Assembly (NCBI RefSeq): GCF_000716715.1
Contig: NZ_JNYJ01000005.1
Location: forward strand, 1-64,000
Direction of reading: 5' to 3'
DNA: 64,000 nucleotides
DNA from: Dactylosporangium aurantiacum
Lineage (GTDB): Bacteria; Actinomycetota; Actinomycetes; Mycobacteriales; Micromonosporaceae
Made by a program: the position numbers and the translations under genes. Below the pieces are notes generated by a model that did no database searches, was not told the origin of the DNA, and worked only from the letters and a program-made list of their open reading frames with translations. Positions 1 to 7,551 of this stretch are shown here, piece by piece (the stretch's first letter is position 1; each line of letters opens with the position of its first letter).

Positions 1-78
1 ACGGCGGCCCTGAACGGCGGCCCTGAACGGCGGCCCTGAACGGCGGCCCTGAACGGCGGCCCTGAACGGCGGCCCTGA
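1..78. repeat. Tandem repeat, 13-bp unit, at least six copies
   Basis: Six perfect head-to-tail copies of acggcggccctga begin at the first base of the window, so the array may extend further left. The unit is not a multiple of three and no supported gene covers it. It sits downstream of the ahpD terminator. Function unknown; could be a variable-number repeat. Confidence 0.95.
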
Positions 79-141
79 ACAGGTGACTGGTGAGTTCAAC
101 CGGTCGCATCGCTGGCGCGAGGTGGGCGGGGGCAGAGATGC

Positions 142-177
142 GTACGGGTGCCGGAGCCGCCACTCCGACACCCGTAC
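142..177 (-). terminator. Intrinsic-type terminator hairpin of ahpD
   Basis: Read on the minus strand this is a 15-bp stem (arms 177-163 and 156-142, one T.G wobble) starting about 14 nt after the ahpD stop codon at 191. There is no long U tract, as is common for actinobacterial terminators. Confidence 0.7.
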
Positions 178-190
178 AAGAGGAAAGCTC

Positions 191-721
191 CTAGATGGAA
201 GCTGCCTCTGCATCGAGGGTCACGGCCAACGCGTGAACTACCGCGGCGACGCGCAAACCCTCGTCGACCACTTCGCGGGACACCCCTGCACCACGAAGTG
301 ATCTTTCGTGCGATTCCAGGCACACCCCGCACCCGGTGATCGCGGATACTGCTGTGGACCACAGCTCAACGTCGGTGGTGCTGACGCCGGGCCAGGTGGT
401 CACCTGGCGGCGCAGGCGCGCCGGCAGGTGTTGGTACGCCTCGTCACCGATGAGGTGCTTGGCGCGGAAATAGACGTTGTGGATCGCCATGCGGGAAGCG
501 ACCGCCTTTGCTGCTGTAACAGCGTCGGGCTTCAGGTGATTCCCGGCCTCGGCGAGGATCGAGCGGAACACGAAGGCGCTGCGGGTGGTCATCGCGCAGG
601 AGAGCGCGGTGCCCCACAGCTGCTGCTCGGTGAGCAGGGCGCCGGCGAGCGCGGCGTCGAGGTTGAGCTCGACGTCCTTCGCGTACGACGGCAGCGCGGC
701 CTTCAGTGCTTCGATCGACAT
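191..721 (-). CDS. ahpD: Alkyl hydroperoxide reductase AhpD (176 aa)
   Basis: Carboxymuconolactone-decarboxylase-fold protein of the AhpD family. In Mycobacterium, AhpD is a lipoamide-dependent thiol peroxidase component that re-reduces AhpC. The CxxC redox pair is C131-G-V-C134, with H138 and E119 in the expected proton-relay positions; each is offset by one from the M. tuberculosis protein (C130, C133, H137, E118). Length is as expected for the family. The ATG overlaps the stop codon of an 18-codon upstream reading frame (TGATG), so translation is probably coupled to it. The usual partner ahpC is missing upstream; only a stump remains. A strong hairpin follows the stop. Confidence 0.9.
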   Translation of the reverse strand: MSIEALKAALPSYAKDVELNLDAALAGALLTEQQLWGTALSCAMTTRSAFVFRSILAEAGNHLKPDAVTAAKAVASRMAIHNVYFRAKHLIGDEAYQHLPARLRRQVTTWPGVSTTDVELWSTAVSAITGCGVCLESHERSLRGAGVSREVVDEGLRVAAVVHALAVTLDAEAASI

Positions 722-777
722 CAGACCGACGACCTGCCCGGCACTCGTGCCGAGATGTGTTCACCAACGGTGAGCAC
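721..777 (-). pseudogene. Relic of ahpC: 18-codon stump with SD, fused to ahpD
   Basis: A GTG at 777 preceded by GGGAGG (SD) opens a frame MLTVGEHISARVPGRSSV that ends in TGA overlapping the ahpD ATG. MLTVGE matches the conserved N-terminus of actinobacterial AhpC (MLTVGD/E), but the reading departs after about seven residues and no peroxiredoxin body follows. I infer an internal deletion of ahpC that kept its translation start, now acting as a leader ORF that couples ribosomes into ahpD. It could also be a chance leader ORF; the sequence supports the SD, the start and the overlap directly. Confidence 0.55.
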
Positions 778-935
778 GGGGACCTCCCTGGTGCTTTCGC
801 TTGACTGACTCCAACCTTGACCGACGTGCGTTACAGGTACGTGACGAACAGGGTGAATCGTGAAGCAGATCACCCGGGTTCTCAGAATCCGGAATCACCT
901 GCCACGCGCGGCGCTCGCGTGGCAAGCTACCCAAC

Positions 936-1021
936 GTGACTCGGCTCATTATTGGCCCCTAGCGCGTCCAGCATCCCCTAGCTGGCCGCGCAGACCTCTC
1001 GCATTCGCGAGGGGTCTTTTT
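936..1021 (+). promoter_or_regulatory. Ribosome-mediated attenuator with Ile-Ile leader peptide upstream of cimA
   Basis: GTG at 936 opens a leader peptide MTRLIIGP ending at TAG 960-962. It uses two adjacent ATT Ile codons, which are rare at this GC content. Downstream is an intrinsic terminator: arms 992-1002 and 1007-1017, tetraloop, then a run of T at 1017-1021. Two copies of cccctagc (956-963 and 975-982, the second in the loop of a ccagc/gctgg hairpin) are complementary to the aggggt of the terminator 3' arm and can serve as antiterminator. This fits Ile/Leu-dependent attenuation of the isoleucine-pathway gene cimA, which starts 50 nt further on. Confidence 0.75.
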
Positions 1022-1071
1022 GTTGGCCCACCCGCCAGAAGCCACAAAAATCCCAAAGCCAGGAGAAGACC

Positions 1072-2673
1072 ATGCAGGTGTACGACACCACGCTGCGCGA
1101 CGGGGCCCAGCGCGAGGCGATCAGCTATTCAGTCGTCGACAAGCTGGCGGTCGCCCGGCTGCTCGACGAGTTCGGCGTCGGCTTCATCGAGGGCGGCTGG
1201 CCGGGGGCGATGCCCAAGGACACCGAGTTCTTCCGCAGGGCGCGCACCGAGCTGGACCTGAAGCACGCGGTGTTCGTCGCGTTCGGCGCGACCCGCAAGG
1301 CGGGCGTCCGCGTGCAGGACGACCAGCAGGTGCGGGCGCTGCTCGACGCGGAGACCCCGGCCGTGACCCTGGTCGCCAAGTCGGACCTGCGGCACGTCGA
1401 GCGGGCGCTGCGCACCACCGCCGAGGAGAACCTGGCGATGGTCCACGAGACCGTCGCGTACCTGGTGGGCGAGGGGCGGCGGGTCTTCCTGGACCTGGAG
1501 CACTTCTTCGACGGGTACGCGTTCGACCCGGAGTACACCGCGCGGGTCGCGGCGACCGCGCTCGCCGCCGGCGCGGAGAAGGCCGTCATGTGCGACACGA
1601 ACGGTGGCATGCTGCCGTCGCTGATCATCCGGACCATCGGCGAGGTCAAGGGCAGGCTCGCCGGCGCGCTCGGCATCGGCGAGGACGAGGCCGTCTCCCG
1701 GCTCGGCATCCACTGCCAGAACGACACGTCCTGCGCGGTGGCGAACACGGTCGCCGCCGTCGAGGCGGGCGTCCCGCACTTCCAGTGCACCGCGAACGGC
1801 TACGGCGAGCGGCCCGGCAACGCCGACCTCTTCGCCGTCGTCGCGAACCTCCAGCTGAAGCTCGGCATGCCGGTCCTACCGGACGGGTGCATCGAGCAGA
1901 TGGTGCGCGTCTCGCACGCCGTCGCAGAGATCGCCAACATCGCACCCGACACCCACCAGGCCTACGTCGGGTCGTCAGCGTTCGCTCACAAGGCGGGCCT
2001 GCACGCGAGCGCGATCAAAGTGGATCCGCTGCTCTACAACCACATCGACCCCGAGGTCGTGGGCAACGACATGCGGATCCTGGTCACGGAGATGGCCGGT
2101 CGGGCCAGCATCGAGCTCAAGGCACGCGAGCTCGGGGTCGACCTGGCCGGCCACCCGGAGGCCCTGTCCCGGGTCACCACCCGGGTCAAGGAGCTGGAGG
2201 CCCGCGGCTGGTCGTTCGAGGCCGCCGACGCGTCGTTCGAGCTGCTGGCGCGCGCCGAACTCGCCGACGGGGCGGTGCCGAGGCCGTTCACGCTCGAGTC
2301 GTACCGCGTCCTCGTGGAGCACCGGGAGGACGGCGCCGTGGTCTCCGAGGCGACGGTCAAGGTGCGGGTCAAGGGCGAGCGGATCATCGCGACGGCGGAG
2401 GGCAACGGCCCCGTCAACGCCCTCGACGAGGCGCTGCGGGTGGCCCTGACGAAGCACTACCCGCAGCTGTCGCGCTTCGAGCTGGCCGACTACAAGGTCC
2501 GCATCCTGGAGGGCAGCCACGGCACCGGCGCGGTGACGCGCGTGCTGGTGGAGACCCGGTCGACGGGCGAGGACTGGACGACGGTCGGCGTGCACGAGAA
2601 CGTGGTCGAGGCGAGCTGGACCGCGCTCGTCGACGCACTCAGCTACGGCCTGTCCCGCCAGGTGCGGGTCTAG
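1072..2673 (+). CDS. cimA: (R)-citramalate synthase (533 aa)
   Basis: Condenses acetyl-CoA and pyruvate to citramalate, the threonine-independent entry to isoleucine. HMGL-like TIM barrel at about residues 1-270 with YDTTLRDGAQ (3-12), EGGWPG and the CDTNGG strand; then linker domain with AFAHKAGLHASA; C-terminal LeuA dimer/regulatory domain from about 385. It follows the citramalate-synthase-type layout (EGGWPG, EHFFDGY, INP-like NGYGERPGNA) rather than 2-isopropylmalate synthase. The usual HxHND metal motif reads H214-C-Q216-N-D here, so the second His is a Gln. ATG is preceded by AGGAG. Expression is likely controlled by the attenuator just upstream. Confidence 0.88.
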   Translation: MQVYDTTLRDGAQREAISYSVVDKLAVARLLDEFGVGFIEGGWPGAMPKDTEFFRRARTELDLKHAVFVAFGATRKAGVRVQDDQQVRALLDAETPAVTLVAKSDLRHVERALRTTAEENLAMVHETVAYLVGEGRRVFLDLEHFFDGYAFDPEYTARVAATALAAGAEKAVMCDTNGGMLPSLIIRTIGEVKGRLAGALGIGEDEAVSRLGIHCQNDTSCAVANTVAAVEAGVPHFQCTANGYGERPGNADLFAVVANLQLKLGMPVLPDGCIEQMVRVSHAVAEIANIAPDTHQAYVGSSAFAHKAGLHASAIKVDPLLYNHIDPEVVGNDMRILVTEMAGRASIELKARELGVDLAGHPEALSRVTTRVKELEARGWSFEAADASFELLARAELADGAVPRPFTLESYRVLVEHREDGAVVSEATVKVRVKGERIIATAEGNGPVNALDEALRVALTKHYPQLSRFELADYKVRILEGSHGTGAVTRVLVETRSTGEDWTTVGVHENVVEASWTALVDALSYGLSRQVRV

Positions 2674-2731
2674 CCACGACCGGTGAGGAGGGCGGAGCCG
2701 GCCGGCCCCGCCCTCCCGCGGTCGCCGAGGG

Positions 2732-3223
2732 TCACGGGCACTTGTTCTGCTTGAACGCGGCCAGCGCCGTGGGGTCCGGCTCGAACCGCCAGTGACCGTT
2801 CTGGTACTTGATCGTGTTGGTGCCGCTCGTCGCGGTGCCGCCGGTCGGTGTCCTGGTCCATTTGACGGTCGCCGTCGAGTCGTCGACCGGGGTCAGCCCG
2901 GTCACGACGTAGTCGCCCTGCAGCGCGGTGCAGGTCGAGACGAGGTCGACGTAGACGTCCTTGGCGAGGGCCGACTGCGCGGTGTCGGTCCAGAGCTCCC
3001 AGGCTCCGGCCCAGTCGCCGTCGGACAGGTTGTCGAAGACCTGCTCGGCCGTGACCTGCGCGGTCTGCGGGTCCTGCGGCTGGGCGGTCACCTCAACCGT
3101 CGGACGGTCGGCCGGCGCCGTCTCGCCCGCGTCGTCCTTCTTGTCCGAGCAGCCGGCAAGGACGACGGCGAGCACGGCCGGCGCGATGACGGCGAGCGCG
3201 GTGCCGCGGAAGGTTCGTGTCAC
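2732..3223 (-). CDS. Secreted lipoprotein, unknown function (163 aa)
   Basis: N-terminal hydrophobic segment ends in a lipobox LAGC with C25 as the lipidated residue. An acidic, Pro/Thr-rich linker follows, then a domain of about 110 aa with a pattern like small actinobacterial lipoproteins that carry an NTF2/DUF4878-like fold (EQVFDNLSDGDWAGAWELW, then Cys-containing strand STCTAL and a final QNKCP). Two Cys in the mature part may form a disulfide. Convergent with cimA, 58 bp apart. Function not recognised; role as an extracytoplasmic surface protein is inferred from the lipobox only. Confidence 0.75.
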   Translation of the reverse strand: MTRTFRGTALAVIAPAVLAVVLAGCSDKKDDAGETAPADRPTVEVTAQPQDPQTAQVTAEQVFDNLSDGDWAGAWELWTDTAQSALAKDVYVDLVSTCTALQGDYVVTGLTPVDDSTATVKWTRTPTGGTATSGTNTIKYQNGHWRFEPDPTALAAFKQNKCP

Positions 3224-3359
3224 CCATCTGCTCCAACGTGGTTCTGTCGGGGCGTTCCGCCCGATCCGTACGTGAAGGTACTCCCGGCCAACGAACCGCG
3301 TATAGCCGGAGGTACGCGCCAGTGATCTATCAGGTCCGGATTCGGCATGATCGGACGGG

Positions 3360-4376
3360 TCAGCGGTCGGCCTTTGGGAGCACCAGCTCGGCGAAGACGG
3401 CCTTGTGGTCGGTCCCCGCGACGCGGTGGACCGTCACCTTGCGCACCCCGACGCGCTCATCGGTCAGCACGTGGTCGATCGTCACGCCGGGGATGAACCA
3501 CCGGTCGTCGTAGGGCCACGACGTGGTGAGCCCGGCACCGACGACGTCGGCCGCGTCGTGGTAGCCCTTCGCGAGCACCTGGCGCAACGCCGCGTGGTCG
3601 AGGGTCGCGTTGAAGTCGCCGATGAGCAGGTTGACCGGGCCGCCCGGGGTCGCCGCCGGCTGGGCCGCCAGGTCCGACACCCAGCAGGCGTCCCGGTCGC
3701 CGTCCGACGGGGCGCAGGGGTGCACCGACTCGACGTACACGTCGAGGGCGCCCGGCACCCGCACCCCGGCCCGCGCCTGCCCGAAGTCGGACGCGAAGCG
3801 CCGGTAGCCCTTGTCGACGAGCGGGAAGCGGCTGTACACGGCGGAGCCGGTCACCCCGGGCCGCGGGTACGCCACCACGTTGGGCAGCGCCTCGTCGAGC
3901 CCGGCCCGGCGCAGCGCGGCTCGGCCCTCGTCGGTGTACTCCTGCACCGCCAGCAGGTCCACGGCGCTGTCGCGCACCAGGCGCACGATCTGCCCCGGGT
4001 CGGCGCCGCCGAGGAGCATGTTGACGCTCATCACGCGCAGCGTCGGGCCCGCCGGCGTGCCGGCGTCGCTGTCGGAGATCCAGCGCGGCAGCACGCACGC
4101 CGCGAACGCGACGGTCACCACCGCCGCCGCGACCGCCGGCCAGATCCGCTTCGTCAGCAGCGCGATCGCCAGTGGTGCCAGCGAGGCCAGCGCGACATAC
4201 GGGGTGAACGCGATCAGCTGGACCGTCGGGAAGCCGCTCTCCAGGCCGAACACCCGGGCCGCCGCCCACAGCGCGAACGGCGCGATGAGCAGCCACAGCA
4301 GCACGGTCAGCCACCGGCGCCGCCCCGGTGGGGCGGTGGGCGCCGCGAGCGGCGGGGAATCCTGCGTGCTGACCAT
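3360..4376 (-). CDS. Membrane-anchored endonuclease/exonuclease/phosphatase-family protein
   Basis: About three TM helices in the first 110 residues, then an EEP (DNase I-like) domain facing outside. Motifs: VMSVNMLLGG (N), LLAVQEYT (catalytic Glu), LLIGDFNATLDH (Asp/Asn), IDHVLTD and the final GTDHKAV His. All catalytic motifs are present, so it should be an active phosphodiesterase or phosphatase; substrate unknown. Start ATG 4376 (MVSTQDSP) is chosen because the upstream in-frame ATG at 4403 would add nine unusual residues. Single gene, divergent from the lgt-like operon, whose start lies 90 bp away. Confidence 0.8.
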   Translation of the reverse strand: MVSTQDSPPLAAPTAPPGRRRWLTVLLWLLIAPFALWAAARVFGLESGFPTVQLIAFTPYVALASLAPLAIALLTKRIWPAVAAAVVTVAFAACVLPRWISDSDAGTPAGPTLRVMSVNMLLGGADPGQIVRLVRDSAVDLLAVQEYTDEGRAALRRAGLDEALPNVVAYPRPGVTGSAVYSRFPLVDKGYRRFASDFGQARAGVRVPGALDVYVESVHPCAPSDGDRDACWVSDLAAQPAATPGGPVNLLIGDFNATLDHAALRQVLAKGYHDAADVVGAGLTTSWPYDDRWFIPGVTIDHVLTDERVGVRKVTVHRVAGTDHKAVFAELVLPKADR

Positions 4377-4466
4377 CCCGTCAGGGTAGGCGAGCCGCGC
4401 CACCCGGCCCCGCCCCTGCTGAGAATCTTCACAGAACCCCCGGACGGCCCACTAGGCTGCCCAGTT

Positions 4467-5234
4467 GTGCACCCGGTGATCGCGAGGCTCGGCCCGGTGG
4501 CGGTCCTGACCCACGACGTCTGCGTCGCGCTCGGCATCGGGGTCGCCGCCGTCGTGTTCCTGTGGGAGGTCCGGCGCCGCCGGGCGCAGGACGACCGGCT
4601 CTGGTACGTGCTGGCCGGCGCCCTCGTCGGCGGTGCCCTCTTCGCCCGGCTCGGCACCTGGGCGCAGCACCTCGACCCGCGCGACAACGCGACGCTGCTG
4701 GAGCAGTGGGCGTACGGCAACCGCAGCATCCTGTCGGGCCTCGTCGGCGCGTACGTCGGCGCGATCGTGGCGAAGAAGGCGTCCGGCTACCCGTGGCGCA
4801 CCGGCGACCTGTTCGCCCCCGCCGTCGCGGCCGGGATGGCGGTCGGCCGGGTCGGCTGCCTGCTCGCCGAGCCGCCCGGCACGCCGACGGACCTGCCGTG
4901 GGGCGTCACCCTCGACGCGGCGCAGGCCGAGGCGATGCACACCGTCGCCGGCGTGCCGCTGCACCCGTCCTTCGCCTACGAGATCCTGTTCCACCTCGCC
5001 GCGTTCGGCGCGCTGCTGGCCCTCCGGCGGAAGATCACGGCCCCCGGGGCGCTGTTCAAAATCTATCTGGCCGCTTACGCCGCGTTCCGTTTCGTGGTGG
5101 AGTTCGTGCGGGGCAACGAGGTGGTGTGGCTCGGCCTGACCCGGCCGCAGCTGTTCCTGCTGGTCTGCCTGCCGCTCGTGGTGGCGGGTGTGGTGCGTGA
5201 TCTGGTGCGACGAAAGGAAGCGGTGACGGCATGA
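4467..5234 (+). CDS. Lgt-like (prolipoprotein diacylglyceryl transferase family) membrane protein with altered active site (255 aa)
   Basis: Seven-TM Lgt-fold protein. Family landmarks visible: GRVGCLLAE (127-135) for the Lgt signature GRxGNFxN, LHPSFAYE for HPxQLYE, and RFVVEFVRG near the end. Two residues essential in E. coli Lgt are replaced by my alignment: the His of MSFHGGLIG reads Leu (RSILSGLVG), and the signature Asn (N146) reads Cys (C131); R143 and the later Arg are kept. It may therefore transfer a different lipid group or be a paralog of the housekeeping Lgt. GTG start; first gene of a four-gene operon (stop overlaps next ATG) with a Tes-like radical SAM enzyme. Confidence 0.75.
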   Translation: MHPVIARLGPVAVLTHDVCVALGIGVAAVVFLWEVRRRRAQDDRLWYVLAGALVGGALFARLGTWAQHLDPRDNATLLEQWAYGNRSILSGLVGAYVGAIVAKKASGYPWRTGDLFAPAVAAGMAVGRVGCLLAEPPGTPTDLPWGVTLDAAQAEAMHTVAGVPLHPSFAYEILFHLAAFGALLALRRKITAPGALFKIYLAAYAAFRFVVEFVRGNEVVWLGLTRPQLFLLVCLPLVVAGVVRDLVRRKEAVTA

Positions 5235-5629
5235 CGATGCCGCCGGACTCGGGCTGGACGGTGCCCCCACCGCCGCCGCTGCCCCCGAACGGGCAGGACC
5301 GACCGATCCACGGCCGCAAGGTCGCCGCCGGCCTCGGCATCGCCGCCGGCGGGCAGGTCCTCGCGATCGGCGTCGGGGTGCTGGTGACGATCCTGCTCGC
5401 CTCGTCCGACAACAGCGAGAACGCGCTGCTGGGCGTCTACCTGGAGATGCTGCTGCAGCTGGTGCTGTTCGTCGCCTGCCTGGTGGTCGGCATCGTCTGG
5501 ATCGCCCGCCGGGACCGCGGTCTCGGCATCGGCATCCTCATCGGCTGGGCGGTCAGCGTCATCGTCTTCCCCGTCGCCGGCATCGGCGTCTGCATCGCCC
5601 TCGTCAACGCCAACTCGGGGACCGTATGA
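5231..5629 (+). CDS. Small three-TM membrane protein, unknown (132 aa)
   Basis: Pro-rich cytoplasmic N-terminus (PPPPPLPPN) followed by three predicted TM helices at about 33-57, 66-91 and 97-124, the second and third separated by a basic loop WIARRDRG. The ATG overlaps the stop of the Lgt-like gene (ATGA), implying translational coupling. No known family recognised. Position between the Lgt-like protein and the radical SAM enzyme suggests a membrane partner in the same lipid-related process; that is inference from context. Confidence 0.7.
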   Translation: MTMPPDSGWTVPPPPPLPPNGQDRPIHGRKVAAGLGIAAGGQVLAIGVGVLVTILLASSDNSENALLGVYLEMLLQLVLFVACLVVGIVWIARRDRGLGIGILIGWAVSVIVFPVAGIGVCIALVNANSGTV

Positions 5630-5690
5630 CCGTCCCGCGCACCGCGAAGGAGACGCCGTGACCGTCCCGCGCACCGCGAAGGAGACGCCG
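5627..5690 (+). repeat. 32-bp perfect tandem duplication containing an SD and start codon
   Basis: Bases 5627-5658 are repeated exactly at 5659-5690. Each copy carries GAAGGAGA followed by a GTG (5658 and 5690). The first GTG opens an 11-codon frame MTVPRTAKETP whose TGA overlaps the second GTG, the start of the radical SAM gene. The duplication therefore turned one translation start into a coupled mini-ORF plus start. Confidence 0.95.
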
Positions 5691-7291
5691 TGACCGGCAG
5701 CGGCGCGGGGATGCAGCTGCGCGGCGACCGGATCCACCGCTACGTCAACGCGTTCTGCCCGCACTGCCACGACGAGCGGCCCGACCGTCCACTGGAGACG
5801 GTGCAGCGGCTGTCGGGCTGGCTCGCCGAGCGCGGCGGCCGGATCTGGCTGGAGCGCGGCTGCCCGCGCCACGGCCTCGTGCGCACCCTCTACGACGAGT
5901 CGCCGGAGATCCTGCGGTACCTGGAGCAGTGGACCGCGCCGACGAAGACGCACGTGCCGGACCTCGCCGGGAACTTCGCGCCGGTGCCGTCGGCGTACCT
6001 CGCCGGGCTGCCGGAGATGCAGACCCAGCACACCTGCATCCTGCTGGCCGACCTCACCGACAGCTGCAACCTGCGCTGCCCGACCTGCTTCACCGACTCG
6101 TCCCCGGCGATCGAGGGTGTCGTGCCGCTCGCCGAGGTGCTCGCCGGTGTCGACACGAAGCTGTCCCGGGAGAACGGGCGCATCGACGTGCTCATGCTGT
6201 CCGGCGGCGAGCCGACGCTGTACCCGCACCTGCCGGAGCTGCTGCGCGAGGTGTCGGCGCGCAACGTGGTGCGGGTCCTGGTGAACTCCAACGGGGTCAG
6301 GATCGCCCGCGACGACGCGCTGCTGGACCTGCTGACCGAGCACCGCGATCGGGTCGAGGTCTACCTGCAGTACGACGGCGTCACCGAACGCGCCGCCCGC
6401 CACCACCGCGGCGCCGACCTGCGCCGCCTCAAGGACCAGGCGGTCGAGCGGCTCTCGTCCCGCGGCATCTTCACCACGCTGACGATGACCTGCGCCCTCG
6501 GCGTCAACGACGACGAGATCGGCGCCGTCGTGAAGCGGGCCCTGGACACCCCGTACGTCGGCGGCGTGTCGCTGCAGCCACAGTTCGGCTCCGGTCGTTC
6601 GGCCGCGATCGACCCCCTCGACCGGCTCACCCACACCGGCGTGCTGGCCCGCCTCGGCCCGCAGACCGGCGGGCAGGTCACCTGGCGCGACCTGACGGCG
6701 CTGCCGTGCTCGCACCCGCACTGCTGCTCGGTGGGGTATCTGCTGCGCGACGACAGCGGCGAGTGGCAGTCGATGACGAAGCTCATCGGCCACGACCGGC
6801 TGCTGACGTTCCTGGACCTCGAACCGGACCTGGTCGCCAACCGCATCGCCGACGTGCGGCTGCCGGCGGCGCTGCGGGCCGCGGTGAAGGACTCGCTGCT
6901 CGGCCTGCTGTCGGAGCAGTCGTCGCTGTCGCACCCCGCCGTCGGCTCGCTGTGGCGCGACATCTGCGAGAACTGCGACCTGGGCATCTCCACGCTGACC
7001 ACGCTGGTCTCCTCGTCGCTGCCCGGCGGCCGCAACCGGCTGCGCAAGATGCTCGGCGAGCGCGTCAAACGCATCACGGTGAAGCCGTTCATGGACATGG
7101 CGACGATGATCGAGGAGCGGCTCCTGCAGTGCTGCGTGCATGTCGCCACGGTCGACGCCCGCGACGGCGACCCGAGGCACCAGTGCGCCCCGTTCTGCGC
7201 CGTGCAGGCGTGGCCGGCCCTGTCCGCGCAGCGCCTGCCCCGGGCCGCGGGCCCCTCCGGCCCCGTGGCGCTGCCGTTCGGTGTGACATGA
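5690..7291 (+). CDS. Radical SAM protein of the MJ0619/tetraether lipid synthase (Tes) type (533 aa)
   Basis: N-terminal metal-binding region with C23-P-H-C26-H and a second element GCPRHG (C58), as in the rubredoxin-like domain of MJ0619 proteins. Radical SAM core: C126-x3-C130-x2-C133, then MLSGGEPTLYP for SAM binding. Many further Cys (about 340-348, C426/C429, C481/C482, C499/C503) can ligate auxiliary clusters. In archaea MJ0619 joins lipid tails into tetraethers through C-C bonds; bacterial homologs exist, mostly uncharacterised. The neighbouring Lgt-like and small membrane proteins fit a membrane-lipid substrate. GTG start at 5690 follows GAAGGAGA. Alternative: another sp3 C-H coupling or methylating radical SAM enzyme. 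Confidence 0.72.
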   Translation: MTGSGAGMQLRGDRIHRYVNAFCPHCHDERPDRPLETVQRLSGWLAERGGRIWLERGCPRHGLVRTLYDESPEILRYLEQWTAPTKTHVPDLAGNFAPVPSAYLAGLPEMQTQHTCILLADLTDSCNLRCPTCFTDSSPAIEGVVPLAEVLAGVDTKLSRENGRIDVLMLSGGEPTLYPHLPELLREVSARNVVRVLVNSNGVRIARDDALLDLLTEHRDRVEVYLQYDGVTERAARHHRGADLRRLKDQAVERLSSRGIFTTLTMTCALGVNDDEIGAVVKRALDTPYVGGVSLQPQFGSGRSAAIDPLDRLTHTGVLARLGPQTGGQVTWRDLTALPCSHPHCCSVGYLLRDDSGEWQSMTKLIGHDRLLTFLDLEPDLVANRIADVRLPAALRAAVKDSLLGLLSEQSSLSHPAVGSLWRDICENCDLGISTLTTLVSSSLPGGRNRLRKMLGERVKRITVKPFMDMATMIEERLLQCCVHVATVDARDGDPRHQCAPFCAVQAWPALSAQRLPRAAGPSGPVALPFGVT

Positions 7292-7551
7292 CGTCGACCC
7301 CGCAGCCCTACGACCCGCTGCGCCTGTGCGTGTACGCCACGATCGCCGCCCTCGCGTGGCTGCTCGGCCCGGTCGCCCTGCTCGGCTTCGCCCTGCTCGG
7401 CTTCGCCGGTTACGTGCGGGCCCGCCGGCAGGGCCTGACCCGCTCCAAGTGCGTCCTGCGCGACACCCGCCTGGTGCTGACCTACCTCGGCGCACTCGCG
7501 CTGGCGGCGGCCGCCGGCATCGGCTGGAACGTCTACACCTGGCTGAGCTGA
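7288..7551 (+). CDS. Small two-TM membrane protein, unknown (87 aa)
   Basis: ATG overlaps the radical SAM stop codon (ATGA), so it is the last gene of the operon. Two hydrophobic segments at about 14-40 and 62-84 flank a basic loop with RARRQGLTRSKCVLRD, which contains the only conserved-looking Cys apart from C14. The 3' end overlaps the convergent next gene by 19 bp. No family recognised. Confidence 0.7.
   Translation: MTSTPQPYDPLRLCVYATIAALAWLLGPVALLGFALLGFAGYVRARRQGLTRSKCVLRDTRLVLTYLGALALAAAAGIGWNVYTWLS

Noticed and set aside
5075..7495. 806-codon minus-strand open frame opposite the radical SAM gene
   Set aside because: Low-complexity Arg/Gln/His composition; the plus-strand genes have clear motifs and coupled starts.
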